DNA from: DATHBD01 sp035296325
GTDB taxonomy: Bacteria; Actinomycetota; Actinomycetes; Mycobacteriales; Micromonosporaceae
Reading direction: 5' to 3'
Assembly: GCA_035296325.1 (NCBI GenBank)
Contig: DATHBD010000016.1
Location: 62,001 to 126,000, forward strand
DNA length: 64,000 nucleotides
The notes under the pieces were generated by a model. The model was not told the DNA's origin, did not search any database, and worked only from the letters and a program-made list of their open reading frames with translations. The first letter of the stretch is position 1, and each line of letters begins with the position of its first letter. Made by a program: the position numbers and the translations under genes. This document shows, piece by piece, positions 7,945 through 17,563 of this stretch.

Positions 7945-9141
7945 TCAGCTGTACCTGGCCTGCTCGACGGCGAAGACGTTGCGGTGACCCGGATGCTCCT
8001 GCAGGGACCACAGCAGATCAGCCTTTGTCGCGTCCTCCCAGTAGCTGATGCTCTCGCCTCCGCCGACCCAGCTGAAGGTCTTCTGTCCGGTGGCGGGCGC
8101 CCAGTAGTAGAGGTTCTTGTCGCCGGAGGAGTAGAACCACCAGCGTCCGTTTCGCGAGGCGACGCCGTTGATCTTGTACCAGGACAGGCGCAGGGCCTGT
8201 GCGGCGGTGGTCGTCGCGGCGAACGTGGTGGCGCCCGGGGCAAAGGGGAAACGGATCGCACGCGGCGCACGGTTCGGGTAACCGTCGCATCCGGACGGGC
8301 AGGTGTATTCGGCCATGACGATCGACTTGCTGACCCGGTCGAGGGAGATCGTTGACCAGACCAACGGCGTACCGGAGGTGGTGGCAGCGGTCACGGTGCC
8401 GACCTGCGGCAGGACGTAGGCATATCGGTGTGCCTGATAGCTGCCGTCCGGCTGCCGGCCGATCTGCTCCGCGGTCCCGCTAGTGTCGACCCGGAGGATG
8501 TTCTTCATGTTGAAGACGCGCATGCCACGCCCGGTCTGGGCGACGTAAAGGTGGTCGCCGTACCAGGCCACGCCGCCGGCATGGATCGGGATGTCTTTGA
8601 AACTCGGTGCTTCCGGGGTGCCGGTCGGCTCGACGAGCAGGATCTTGCGGTACTTGTTGGGGTAGGTGGCGTCCCAGTCGACCAGCGTGATCCGACTGCG
8701 GGTGTGGCCGTCGGCATCACAGGCGGCCTTGGTGTACCAACTGACCAGGACGAGCTGGTGCCCGTCGTACGTGCCGCTGTTGGCGGTACCGACGGCGTCC
8801 CGACTCGTGGTGATGCCCTGCGGGTAGTTCGTACAGTCGTCGTCGTCGGCTGCGTCGAACTTGAATCCGCTGACGTAACCCGGCAGCCCGAGTGGGTCGG
8901 TGATCCCCGTCCGGGTGTGGTTGGCCGTGGCCATGACGGCACTCACGGAACTGGTGCCGAGCGTGGCGGTGAGTGCGCCGTTGACCGCGTCGAACTGGTG
9001 ATAGTCGGACGTCAACGTGAACTGGCCGGCCGGCAACGCCGCCGGTGAACTGGCGGCGTGCGCGGCCGTCGTCACGGTGAACGTCGTCGCGACCACCGTG
9101 AAACCGGCCACGACAGCAACGACCCTGGTGCGTACCGACAT
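7945..9141 (-). CDS. Secreted protein of unknown function
   Basis: A 398 aa protein with a clear signal peptide (MSVRTRVVAVVAGFTVVAT, then cleavage near AHA-ASSPA). The mature part is rich in Tyr, Trp, Asp and Gly, with segments such as GGVAWYGDHLYVAQTGRGM and YDGHQLVLVSW that look like blades of a beta-propeller. I do not recognise a catalytic motif. The start at 9141 gives a normal signal peptide; the longer frame to 9330 adds an unstructured cysteine-rich stretch and is unlikely. The gene stands alone. Comparable 'secreted protein' genes are common in actinomycetes, but no function can be stated. Confidence 0.75.
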   Translation of the reverse strand: MSVRTRVVAVVAGFTVVATTFTVTTAAHAASSPAALPAGQFTLTSDYHQFDAVNGALTATLGTSSVSAVMATANHTRTGITDPLGLPGYVSGFKFDAADDDDCTNYPQGITTSRDAVGTANSGTYDGHQLVLVSWYTKAACDADGHTRSRITLVDWDATYPNKYRKILLVEPTGTPEAPSFKDIPIHAGGVAWYGDHLYVAQTGRGMRVFNMKNILRVDTSGTAEQIGRQPDGSYQAHRYAYVLPQVGTVTAATTSGTPLVWSTISLDRVSKSIVMAEYTCPSGCDGYPNRAPRAIRFPFAPGATTFAATTTAAQALRLSWYKINGVASRNGRWWFYSSGDKNLYYWAPATGQKTFSWVGGGESISYWEDATKADLLWSLQEHPGHRNVFAVEQARYS

Positions 9142-9494
9142 CGATAGAACCCCCGTGTATCCGAGTGCGTCGGCCCACCATACGCACATCGGGCGGAGTG
9201 CGTGGCCCGCGCAACCCCCGGTCCCGGTCCGCGCCGCCGCCGACGTCTGCCGGCAGCCAGCGCATCGTCGGCCGTGCCGGTCAGCCAGCGGGACGCTGCG
9301 GTGCCGCCCCGTCGACCGACGTTTGTGCACCTGTTTGCGTGGCGGTGGGAATGGATAGCCTCGAAACGACGATGACCAGTCGATGGGTAGGAGGTGTCAT
9401 TGCCACGCCGCGGTCACATGCACACCGAGTGGTCCCAGGTATGGGCCGGGTGGACTGAGCCCAGCCCCACGCACCCATCATTGGAGGTCAGCAG
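9142..9494. other. 353-bp divergent intergenic region
   Basis: Upstream of both the leftward secreted protein and the rightward phosphatase, so it should carry both promoters. No further gene or obvious operator was found. Confidence 0.4.
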
Positions 9495-10064
9495 GTGCAC
9501 ACCAACGTGGTGCTGGTTCGTCACGCGTTGTCCATCCCGCCGACCGCGGACGGTCCGGCCGAACTCACCCGCCCGCTGGCCGGCGACGGTCTTCAGCAGG
9601 CACTGGCACTCGTTGGAACGTTGACCGAGCCACTTCCGGTGGCCGTGTGGTCCAGCCCGTACCGGCGCGCGGTCCAGACCGTCCAGCCAACGGCACAGGC
9701 GCTCAGCCTCCCCATCCACACCAGCTGGGAGCTGCGGGAATGGGACGACGGACTCCCATACACCGACGATTGGGAGCAGCACTACGCCCACAGCTGGGCG
9801 GACCCGTCGTACGCGAGGCCCGAAGGCGAAAGTCTCAACCAGCTGACCGCCCGCGCCGTCCACGCTGTGCGGACACTCGCGGACGAACACCGTGGCCGTG
9901 TGGTGCTCGCCGCGAGCCACGGCACCTTCATCGCGCGAGCGCTGTCCGGATTCGGCATGCCGGCGGACTGGAGGTTCTGGCAGCGTATGCCGATGCCGGC
10001 AATCTACCGTCTTCGCTTCGCCGACCCGAGCACCAACCCGGCAGTGACCGGCGACTGCCTGTGA
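9495..10064 (+). CDS. Histidine phosphatase family protein
   Basis: A 189 aa member of the histidine phosphatase (phosphoglycerate mutase-like) superfamily. The phosphoacceptor motif appears as VLVRHALSIPP near the N terminus (RHA rather than the usual RHG). SSPYRRAVQTVQPTAQAL supplies the second arginine, an acidic residue follows in REWDDG, and the second catalytic His is in ASHGTFIARAL. The start is GTG at 9495 with GGAGG seven bases upstream. The length is that of the small, broad-specificity branch, and the substrate cannot be told from sequence. It is convergent with the hybrid kinase gene. Confidence 0.88.
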   Translation: MHTNVVLVRHALSIPPTADGPAELTRPLAGDGLQQALALVGTLTEPLPVAVWSSPYRRAVQTVQPTAQALSLPIHTSWELREWDDGLPYTDDWEQHYAHSWADPSYARPEGESLNQLTARAVHAVRTLADEHRGRVVLAASHGTFIARALSGFGMPADWRFWQRMPMPAIYRLRFADPSTNPAVTGDCL

Positions 10065-10118
10065 CCGTTGGACGCTGTGGCCCATCACTCAGCCCGGTGA
10101 CGGTCCCGCCGAACCCCG

Positions 10119-13100
10119 TCAGGAGCCCATCGCAGGTGCCGTGGCGGGGGGCGATTCGAAGATGAGGGCCGCACGTAGGGCGTGGCAGGTGGCCTCGGCC
10201 TGTTGCTCGATCGCGGTGGTGAGGCGGATAGCCGTGCCGATGTCGCCTCGGTTGGCGGACTGTTCCAGTGCGCTGCATGTGGCGGCGAGGCGACGGCTGG
10301 CCAGGTTGGCACTGCTGCCGCCGAACTCGTGGGCGAGCCTAGCCAGTTCGATCATGTCACGGCTGGCAGCGGCGGCAGTGATCGCGGCTGCGGCGATGGG
10401 CGCGTTGTTCAGGTAAACGGCCAGGACGCGCTGAGTGAAGGCCGGACCCAGGTCCTGTAGCTGCTGCAATATTTCAGGATCGAGCAGATCCTGCGGCGTG
10501 CTTTCGGGCTCGGCCAAGCGCCGACCCAGCACGCTGCGCAGGGTGTCCGCGACGGCTTGTCGACGGATGGGTTTACTGAGGAAGTCGTCCATCCCAGCGG
10601 ATCGGCAGCGTTGCTCGTCGGAGGCGAGCGCAGAAGCGGTCAGGGCGATCACGGGAATGCTGCACAGCGGTGCGGGCATTCGGCGGATCTGCTCCGTCGC
10701 CCGGAAGCCGTCCATCACGGGCATTTGACAATCCATGAGGACGGCGTCGTAGTGGCGGGTTTGCAGGAGTTGCAGGGCCTGCGCACCGTCCCCCGCGATG
10801 TCGGCGGTATACCCGAGCCCGGCCAGTATCGCGACGGCGACGTCCTGGTTGACCTCGTTGTCCTCGGCCACCAGGATGCGGCCGCCCGGCCGGGCCAGCT
10901 CGGGTGCGGATGCTTCGCCGGCCGGCTGGGTCGCGCCACTGACCAGCGTCGGTCGGCCCAGCAGCTGCCGCAATGCGGCGTTCAGCTGCGCAGCGCGCAC
11001 CGGCTTGGTGAGTTGCACCTCGATGCCGCAGGCACGGGCGGCTCCGACCTCGCTGGTGGACGAGGTCAGCAGGGCCAACCGGATGTACTTGATCAAGGCA
11101 TCGGTAGTGATCATGCGCGCGAGCTCGAGGCCGTCGATGTCAGGCATCCGCATATCCAGTAGAGCGACATCGAACCTGTCGCCGGTGTGGACCGCCTCGC
11201 GGAGCGCCGCCAGGGCCGCGCTGGCGTCGGCGACGGCGTGTGCGCGCATGCCCCAGATGAGGAGCAGGTCCCTGACGACCGTGCGATTCGTGGCGTTGTC
11301 GTCGACGATCAGCACACGCACCCCGTCGAGGTCGGCCGGCTGCTGCTGTCCGGTTGGGAACGCGGCGGTGGCGCCGGGCAGGACGAGGGTGAAGTGGAAG
11401 CGGCTGCCGTCGCCGGGTCGGCTCTCGACTCCGATTGTGCCGCCCATGAGTTCGACGAGCTGGCGGCTGATGGTCAGCCCGAGCCCGGTCCCGCCGTAAC
11501 GCCGTGTGGTGGATGCATCAACCTGCGTGAAGGCCTCGAACAGGTGGGCTTGACGGTCTGCGGGAATCCCGATGCCGGTGTCGGACACGGTGAAGGTCAC
11601 CGGATGCGACGGACCGTCACCGACCCGCGGTCCTATCTCGACAGTGAGGACGACTTCGCCGTCCTCTGTGAATTTGATTGCGTTGGACAGCAGATTGGTG
11701 AGGATCTGGCGGATCCGATGCACGTCACCGCGCAACGCCGGTGGGATGGCTGGCTGAATGACGGTGGTGATCTCCAACCCTTTGGTCTGGGCCGTCGCGG
11801 CGAGCAGGCTGACGACTTCCTCGGCGAGGCCACGCATGTCGAAGTCGACCGGGTCGATGTCAAGCTTCCCCGCTTCGATCTTGGAGAAGTCCAGGATGTC
11901 ATTGATGACGTTGAGCAGCGCCTCGGAGCAGTTCTGCACGGTGGTGAGATAGTCGCGTTGACGGTCGTCGAGGACGGTGTCCATCAGCAGTGTCGTCATG
12001 CCGATCACCCCGTTCATCGGGGTGCGGATCTCGTGACTCATGTTGGCCACGAACTCGGACTTCAGCTGGGAAGCGGCGAGTGCGTTGTCGCGGGCGGTGG
12101 CCAGCTGGGCCTCGTCGCGTTTGCGATCGGTAATGTCGCGGATGAACGCGCTGAAGGTCGTGCCCTTGGTCGTCGAGCTGCAGACCGTGATTTCGGCGGG
12201 GAACAGTTCGCCGCCGCGACGGCGTGCCTGAACCTCGACTCGCTGACCGGCGACGTGGGTGACCTCGCCGTGCCGGATGGCGGAGACCCAACTCAGGTCG
12301 CCGTCTCGTGGGTTACCGGAGACGACCTCGGCCAGAGGTTGGCCGAGGGCCTGCTGCGCAGGCCAGCCGAACGTGGTTTCGGCCCGGGTGTTCCACCGGG
12401 TGACGTGCCCGAGCGCGTCCGTGGAGACAAAGGCGTCCCCGGCGGCCTGCAGGATGGCGGTGACGTCCTCCTCGCGCTGGGCAAGTTCGGCTTCGGTCCG
12501 CCGCCGCCGTCGTTCCGCCCGCACGGCCAGGAGCAGGCCGGCGAGCAGGGCCTGAGCCAGCAGCGACGCGACGGCCACGACTCGTCCGGTGAACCGTCGC
12601 GATTCGGCGAACGCCGCATGGGCAGGGAGCTCGGCCACCACGGCCCATCCCAGGTCCGGGATCGGGCGGTAGGCTGCGATGACGTCCACACCATCCGTGA
12701 TTTCGCGGGTGGCCCCGCGCTCACCGACGAGGGCCGCAGCGATGCGTTTGTCGTCGCGACCCGACGACAGCTCGGGCCGGTCGGTGCCCGGTCCGGCCAC
12801 CAGCGTCCCGCGGTGGTCGGTCAGCGTGAGCTGCGTCTGCTGAGCCTTGGCAAGGTTGTTGGTGAAGGCGGTGAGCGCGTCCAGTCGGTACCCGAGACCG
12901 ATCATCCCCACGACCTCATCACCGTCAAGGACCGGCGCGCTCACAGCGACCAGGTGCGGTTGGCCGGCGATGGCTCCGACGAACACCTCCGATACGTACG
13001 CCACCCGGGTCCGCATCACGCCCTTGAAGTAGTCGCGGTTGGCGAAGTTCTGCCCGACCAGACCGGGCTGCGGTGGGTCAAAGCCCAACAGTGTGCCTGA

Positions 13101-14417
13101 GGTGTCCAACGCCCACACCCCGACGAACGCGGCGTCACGCAGCTGCAGCGACTCCAGATGATCCTGGATCAACGGCAGGTCCCGCGCGCCGCCGGCGGAC
13201 ATGGTTCTTACCAGCTCCGGCCGCTCGGCGTAGGAGGTGACCAGCGTTCGTAGGCCGTTCATCTGCGCACCCACGTGCGCGACGCTGACGTCAGCGCTGG
13301 CACCCAGGCGCCGGTTCACCTCCGCCTCCACGGTAGTGCGTGCCTCATGAATGGCCAGGTAGGCCAGCCCGGCGAGGGGCAGCAGCGCCAAGGTGAAGAT
13401 CGCGGCGGACAGGCGCAGCACGGAGCGCCGCAGGCCGGTCCGCGCCTCGCCGGTGATGGCACGGTCGTGGGACCCGGTCAGCCGCGCCACCGCCAGCACC
13501 GTGACCAGCAATGATCCCCCGGCGATCACCATCACGTCGGCGGTGGAGGACTGCACCGCCCGCAGGACGAGCACGACCGGAAGCGGCATGACGGCGGCCA
13601 CCATGACCACATGCCGCCACGGCCGTGGCTTGCCCAACTCAGCGGCGGACGAGGCGGGATGCAGGGCCGCGCCGCTGAGCAGCGCCATCGACACCATCCA
13701 CCATCCGAACACGCCGGTACCCACGCGGAACGAACCGTCCAGGACCTGCAGGTTGAACACGAGGTCACCGCTCAACTGCAGCACCGCCCAACCGGCCAGC
13801 AGCAGCGACCGCGGTGACCGCCCCGCGGTGAACGCGAACACGGCCGCCGTTGCGAGCAGCAGCATGTCCATTCCGACGTACCCGAGGTTGACCGCAAGCA
13901 ACGGCAGGCTCAACCCCGCGTTGGTGGAGGGGGCGAGAAACACCACCCAGGCGAGGGAGCCCAATGCGCTGGCCAGGATCGCCGCGTCGATCATCGCACC
14001 ACGACCCGCACCGTGCGCGCGCGCCAACCACGCCAACCCCACCGACGAAAGCCCGTAGGAGGCGAGGAACATCAGATCACCGACCGACGGCGCCGTCAGG
14101 GTCACCCCGGCCCACACCGGATACAGGTACCAGCAGCCCCATGCCGCCGCGTTGAGCGTCTGCCCGGCGGCCAGCAGGTACCAGCCGGCTGCCGCCGGCG
14201 GACGACACCGGCGGGTGCCCACGATCAACGCCGCCACCGTCGAGGAGTTCAACACCACAAGCAGCAGGGGCCGCCAGGGCTCTGCCGGCAGCACGAAGAA
14301 GATGCCGGTACCCGCGAGTTGGAGCAGCACACACAGGACCCAGACGGAACGGAGATTGCTGAAGATGTTCAATGTTCCCCCGCAGATCGGATCCTCGCTC
14401 ACCTTCCTCGACAGCAA
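10119..14417 (-). CDS. Membrane hybrid histidine kinase (7-8 TM, Cache, PAS, HK, two receivers, Hpt)
   Basis: A 1432 aa phosphorelay protein. Order by residue: seven or eight membrane helices (about 20-315), another helix (350-370), an extracellular dCache-like sensor (370-600), a helix, PAS (655-765), HisKA with NMSHEIRTPMNGVIG (about 790), HATPase with GTGLGL (about 975), receiver 1 from VRVLIVDDN (about 1032-1150), receiver 2 from RILVAEDNEVNQ (about 1179-1300), and Hpt with the phosphorylatable His in LAHEFGGSSANL (about 1365). All four phosphorelay steps are therefore in one chain. ATG at 14417 is given; TTG at 14372, close behind GGGGGA, would give a better-placed first helix. It lies 44 bp downstream of the next kinase gene and is probably in the kai operon. 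Confidence 0.9.
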   Translation of the reverse strand: MLSRKVSEDPICGGTLNIFSNLRSVWVLCVLLQLAGTGIFFVLPAEPWRPLLLVVLNSSTVAALIVGTRRCRPPAAAGWYLLAAGQTLNAAAWGCWYLYPVWAGVTLTAPSVGDLMFLASYGLSSVGLAWLARAHGAGRGAMIDAAILASALGSLAWVVFLAPSTNAGLSLPLLAVNLGYVGMDMLLLATAAVFAFTAGRSPRSLLLAGWAVLQLSGDLVFNLQVLDGSFRVGTGVFGWWMVSMALLSGAALHPASSAAELGKPRPWRHVVMVAAVMPLPVVLVLRAVQSSTADVMVIAGGSLLVTVLAVARLTGSHDRAITGEARTGLRRSVLRLSAAIFTLALLPLAGLAYLAIHEARTTVEAEVNRRLGASADVSVAHVGAQMNGLRTLVTSYAERPELVRTMSAGGARDLPLIQDHLESLQLRDAAFVGVWALDTSGTLLGFDPPQPGLVGQNFANRDYFKGVMRTRVAYVSEVFVGAIAGQPHLVAVSAPVLDGDEVVGMIGLGYRLDALTAFTNNLAKAQQTQLTLTDHRGTLVAGPGTDRPELSSGRDDKRIAAALVGERGATREITDGVDVIAAYRPIPDLGWAVVAELPAHAAFAESRRFTGRVVAVASLLAQALLAGLLLAVRAERRRRRTEAELAQREEDVTAILQAAGDAFVSTDALGHVTRWNTRAETTFGWPAQQALGQPLAEVVSGNPRDGDLSWVSAIRHGEVTHVAGQRVEVQARRRGGELFPAEITVCSSTTKGTTFSAFIRDITDRKRDEAQLATARDNALAASQLKSEFVANMSHEIRTPMNGVIGMTTLLMDTVLDDRQRDYLTTVQNCSEALLNVINDILDFSKIEAGKLDIDPVDFDMRGLAEEVVSLLAATAQTKGLEITTVIQPAIPPALRGDVHRIRQILTNLLSNAIKFTEDGEVVLTVEIGPRVGDGPSHPVTFTVSDTGIGIPADRQAHLFEAFTQVDASTTRRYGGTGLGLTISRQLVELMGGTIGVESRPGDGSRFHFTLVLPGATAAFPTGQQQPADLDGVRVLIVDDNATNRTVVRDLLLIWGMRAHAVADASAALAALREAVHTGDRFDVALLDMRMPDIDGLELARMITTDALIKYIRLALLTSSTSEVGAARACGIEVQLTKPVRAAQLNAALRQLLGRPTLVSGATQPAGEASAPELARPGGRILVAEDNEVNQDVAVAILAGLGYTADIAGDGAQALQLLQTRHYDAVLMDCQMPVMDGFRATEQIRRMPAPLCSIPVIALTASALASDEQRCRSAGMDDFLSKPIRRQAVADTLRSVLGRRLAEPESTPQDLLDPEILQQLQDLGPAFTQRVLAVYLNNAPIAAAAITAAAASRDMIELARLAHEFGGSSANLASRRLAATCSALEQSANRGDIGTAIRLTTAIEQQAEATCHALRAALIFESPPATAPAMGS

Positions 14418-14461
14418 CCCGGCCGAACATCAGCAGGGCCCGCCTGCGCGGCGGTGCCGGT

Positions 14462-16873
14462 TCAGTACTGACGCCGCGGAACTCCCCCATCCGACGGGTG
14501 CGTCGGGCGCTGGCCCGATGCCACCGTGGCCCCGGGTGCGATGCTGGGGTCGGGATCCGCGTCGGCCTCGGTTGCCGGGTCGGTCGTCCAGCGGTTGAGG
14601 GCGTCCTTCAATTCGGCAGCCTTGATCGGTTTGGTGAGATAGTCGTCCATGCCGGCGGCGAGGCACGCTTCGCGGTCGGCCGCCAGGGCACTTGCGGTCA
14701 TGGCGATGATCGGGGTGCGGTGCCCTGCGCCTTCGCTGCGGCGAACCGCGACGGTGGCGCTGAAGCCGTCCATCCGGGGCATCCGGCAGTCCATGAGGAT
14801 GGCGTCGTAGGTGTTTGCCGCGGCCAGTTCAACCGCTTCGACGCCGTCGCTGGCCACGGTCAGGTGGTACCCCATGCCGGTGAGGATGCCGACGGCGACC
14901 ATCTGGTTGATGTCGTTGTCCTCCACCAGCAGGATCCGCCGTTGACGCTGCGGCGTGGCCGACCCGGCCCCGACCGACTCGATTCCGCGTGGCGTCTCCG
15001 CCGGGGGCGAGCTGGGAATGATGGTGGTCAGGCAGATGTAGAGGTCGGCTTCATCGACCGGTTTCGCCAGGCAGCTGAATCCGTTGGTGGCGGCAAAGGG
15101 GTCGGTCTCCGGGTCCCGATTGAGCACGATGATGTGGACGGTTCGGATCCGCGGATCGCTTATGATCTGCTGGGCAAGGCCGATGGCGTCGAGCCCGACC
15201 TGCTCGGCATCGATGATCAGCGCGTCGAAGGGCCATCCGGAGTTGGCGGCCTGTCGCAGCAGGTGCACCGCATCGGCGGCATTGTCGGCTGCGGTCGGGG
15301 TCATCATCCAGCCGCGTAGGCGGTCCTGGAGCAGCGTCTGGCCGAGTCCGGCGTCAACCATGAGCACCCGGAGCGTCGTGGCGTCCGGTGCGGAGGGCGC
15401 CTCGACGTGCGGGTCGTCGGAATGGGTCTGACCGAACGGGATAAGGCACCAGAAGGTGCTGCCCTGGCCGGGTGCGCTCTCGACCCCGATGGTGCCGCCC
15501 ATTGCCTCGGTGAGCTGGCGGCAGATGGCCAGACCGAGGCCGGTGCCACCGTAGGAACGGGTGGTGGAGGCGTCGGCCTGGGTGAACGGCTCGAACAGCC
15601 GCTCGGCGTCAGCACCATCGAGGCCGATGCCGGTGTCGCTCACTTCAAATCGTGCCCGGACGGTCCCGGTGTCGCCGGGCGCGCTGGTGTCCTGGGTGAC
15701 GCGTAGGGTCACGCTGCCGCGCGGCGTGAATTTCACCGCATTCCCGACGATGTTGAGCAGGATCTGCCGCAACCGGCCACCGTCACCACGGACCATGGTC
15801 GGCAGTTTCGGGTCGCAGCGCGTGACCACGGTCAGGCCCTTTTGCTGCGCCGCCGGGTTGACCAGGGCCGTCACCGCGGTGAGCACGGCAGACAGCTCGA
15901 AGTCGTCCACGTCGAGCACCAGCTTGTCGGCCTCGATCTTGGAGAAGTCGAGGACGTCGTTGATCACCCCGAGGAGAGCGTTGCCGGCGGTGTGGATGCC
16001 CGCCGCGTAACGTTCCTGCGTGGGATCGAGGTCGGTACGCAGAAGTAGGGACGACAAGCCGATCACGCCGTTCATCGGCGTACGGATCTCGTGGCTCATC
16101 GTCGCCAGAAAGTGGGACTTCACCTCGGACTGCGCCACCGCCTCGTCCCGCGACTTTTCGGTGGCCCTGGTAAGGCCGGCCTGGGCGTCCTGCAGGTCGA
16201 CCATCCGCTCGACCTGAGCCTTGCTGAGGCGGGCGATCTCGCGGTCGAGGGCCTTCTGGGCGCTCAGATCAGTGAAGGTGAGGCAGGTGAGGTGATCGTC
16301 GTCCATGTCGAGGGGAGACACCCCCACCAGGACCGGAACCGCCGACCCGTCGGCGGCGCGGAGTTCCATCTCGAGCGCGCTGCCGGGTCCCAGTGGATCC
16401 CGTAGCTGGGCCAGCACGCCGGAAGGGCCCCCGTCGATGAACTGTGCCAGCGGCGAGCCCACGATGGCGTCTCTCGTGTACGACAGCATCGACGCGAGCC
16501 GCTTGTTGGCATAAAGCACGATGCCGCTCGAGGACAGCGTCGCCGCCCCGTCATGCATGTTCTCCACGAACATCCGGTAGGGCCGGTCCGCTGTGGACAG
16601 GGTGAAGACGTGGCGGCCGGTTCCGCGGACCGAGACAACGAACGCGTCGATCTCTCCGGCCCCGATGGCGCGTAGCGTGTTCTCGGCATCCGTCATCCGG
16701 GCCAGCGCCTGCGTCAGCGTGGTTGGTACCTCAGCCGCTTGACCCGCGGCGGTCTCGACATCGCTGCCGCCCACGCCATCGACCTGCCCGTTGGGAGCGC
16801 TGTTCGGGGGCACGAGTTCGGCGCCATCCGGCGGGTCTGTCGGCGTTGAGCTGCCGGGTGCTTGCGAGAGCAT
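14462..16873 (-). CDS. Cytoplasmic hybrid histidine kinase with two receivers
   Basis: An 803 aa soluble kinase. A flexible Pro/Gly-rich N terminus (1-55) leads to a PAS-like sensor (about 75-200), HisKA with MSHEIRTPMNGVIGL (about 258), HATPase with GGTGLGLAICRQL (about 443), a first receiver (500-615) and a second receiver (645-760). The first receiver is atypical: its opening is VLMVDAG rather than VDDN and its acceptor loop is ALIIDAEQ, so it may be degenerate. The second is canonical (LLVEDNDINQ, ILMDCRMPRMDG, YLTKPI). No membrane helix is seen. The start at 16873, with GAGG eight bases upstream, is 10 bp after the KaiB stop; the frame is open to 17149 but would overlap kaiB. Confidence 0.9.
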   Translation of the reverse strand: MLSQAPGSSTPTDPPDGAELVPPNSAPNGQVDGVGGSDVETAAGQAAEVPTTLTQALARMTDAENTLRAIGAGEIDAFVVSVRGTGRHVFTLSTADRPYRMFVENMHDGAATLSSSGIVLYANKRLASMLSYTRDAIVGSPLAQFIDGGPSGVLAQLRDPLGPGSALEMELRAADGSAVPVLVGVSPLDMDDDHLTCLTFTDLSAQKALDREIARLSKAQVERMVDLQDAQAGLTRATEKSRDEAVAQSEVKSHFLATMSHEIRTPMNGVIGLSSLLLRTDLDPTQERYAAGIHTAGNALLGVINDVLDFSKIEADKLVLDVDDFELSAVLTAVTALVNPAAQQKGLTVVTRCDPKLPTMVRGDGGRLRQILLNIVGNAVKFTPRGSVTLRVTQDTSAPGDTGTVRARFEVSDTGIGLDGADAERLFEPFTQADASTTRSYGGTGLGLAICRQLTEAMGGTIGVESAPGQGSTFWCLIPFGQTHSDDPHVEAPSAPDATTLRVLMVDAGLGQTLLQDRLRGWMMTPTAADNAADAVHLLRQAANSGWPFDALIIDAEQVGLDAIGLAQQIISDPRIRTVHIIVLNRDPETDPFAATNGFSCLAKPVDEADLYICLTTIIPSSPPAETPRGIESVGAGSATPQRQRRILLVEDNDINQMVAVGILTGMGYHLTVASDGVEAVELAAANTYDAILMDCRMPRMDGFSATVAVRRSEGAGHRTPIIAMTASALAADREACLAAGMDDYLTKPIKAAELKDALNRWTTDPATEADADPDPSIAPGATVASGQRPTHPSDGGVPRRQY

Positions 16874-16883
16874 CGGCCGCGCC

Positions 16884-17240
16884 TCAGCGGAGGGCTTCTG
16901 AGGCACCCGGGACTGACAGTCCAAGCGCGAGAAGGACCCGGTCGGTGTTCGACAGGTCTCCCACGAACTTGCGTACTGGCAGCGGTCGGTTCTTGACCAG
17001 GGTGGGTGCGGCGAGCACATGCTCGTTGGCCACACTGACCGGTTCTTCGCGCAGATCCACAACGGAAAGGTGGTACCGGCCTTCCAGGTAGGTGTCGCAG
17101 AGCCGCCTGGCGTTGTCGATCGCGCGCGCCGACAGCGCCGAGGCTCCACTGACGATGAGCGTCAGCTCGTACCAGGATTCGTCGCGGTGGGCCAGCGCTG
17201 CGTCAAAGCGCTTGAGCGTCGCATCGTTGGGTGTGCTCAT
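16884..17240 (-). CDS. kaiB: KaiB-like protein (second copy)
   Basis: A 118 aa thioredoxin-like KaiB-family protein. It shows the family core: WYELTLIVSGASALSARAI, then a helix, YHLSVVDLREEP, and the signature LAAPTLVKNRPLPVRKFVGD with LSNTDRVLLALG. In cyanobacteria KaiB switches fold and binds the KaiC CI ring. The N terminus carries about 20 extra residues compared with a standard ~100 aa KaiB. Its start overlaps the stop of the first kaiB-like gene (ATGA at 17237-17240). It is only moderately similar to its neighbour, so the pair is not a recent duplicate. Confidence 0.9.
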   Translation of the reverse strand: MSTPNDATLKRFDAALAHRDESWYELTLIVSGASALSARAIDNARRLCDTYLEGRYHLSVVDLREEPVSVANEHVLAAPTLVKNRPLPVRKFVGDLSNTDRVLLALGLSVPGASEALR

Positions 17241-17563
17241 CGGGATGACTCCGACTGGAGTTGGAGGCGATCGAGGACACGCTGGGTGTTCGACAAATCG
17301 CCGATGACCCGCAGGGACGGTGGCGGACGGTGGCGTACCAGTGTCGGGATGGCGAGAACGTCATCCTGGCGGGCAAGCGACGGCTGCTCGAGGAGATCGA
17401 TTATCTCGATCGTGTAGCGTCCGGCGAGATGCTCTTCGCAAAGGTTGCGCAGGTTGGCGAACGCGTCCAGTGCCGTTGACGACGGGCCGGCCACGTACAG
17501 GCGTAGATGCCAGGCGTCGGGGTGGTCGGCTATCGCGTCGTCGGTACCGACGGCTGCGGTCAT
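17237..17563 (-). CDS. kaiB: KaiB-like protein (first copy)
   Basis: A 108 aa KaiB-family protein with the expected pattern: LRLYVAGPSSTALDAF, RYTIEIIDLLEQP, then LAIPTLVRHRPPPSLRVIGD and LSNTQRVLDRL. The length is near normal for KaiB. It overlaps the stop of kaiC (17560-17563) and the start of the second kaiB copy, so kaiC, kaiB and kaiB are translationally coupled. Two consecutive kaiB genes behind one kaiC suggest different KaiC-bound states or a KaiB-only regulator. That is inference. Confidence 0.9.
   Translation of the reverse strand: MTAAVGTDDAIADHPDAWHLRLYVAGPSSTALDAFANLRNLCEEHLAGRYTIEIIDLLEQPSLARQDDVLAIPTLVRHRPPPSLRVIGDLSNTQRVLDRLQLQSESSR

Noticed and set aside
11187..13100. A 637-codon frame antisense to the 1432 aa hybrid kinase
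   Set aside because: It is an Asp/Gly/Val-rich shadow of a high-GC gene, with no domain. The sense strand carries unmistakable kinase motifs.
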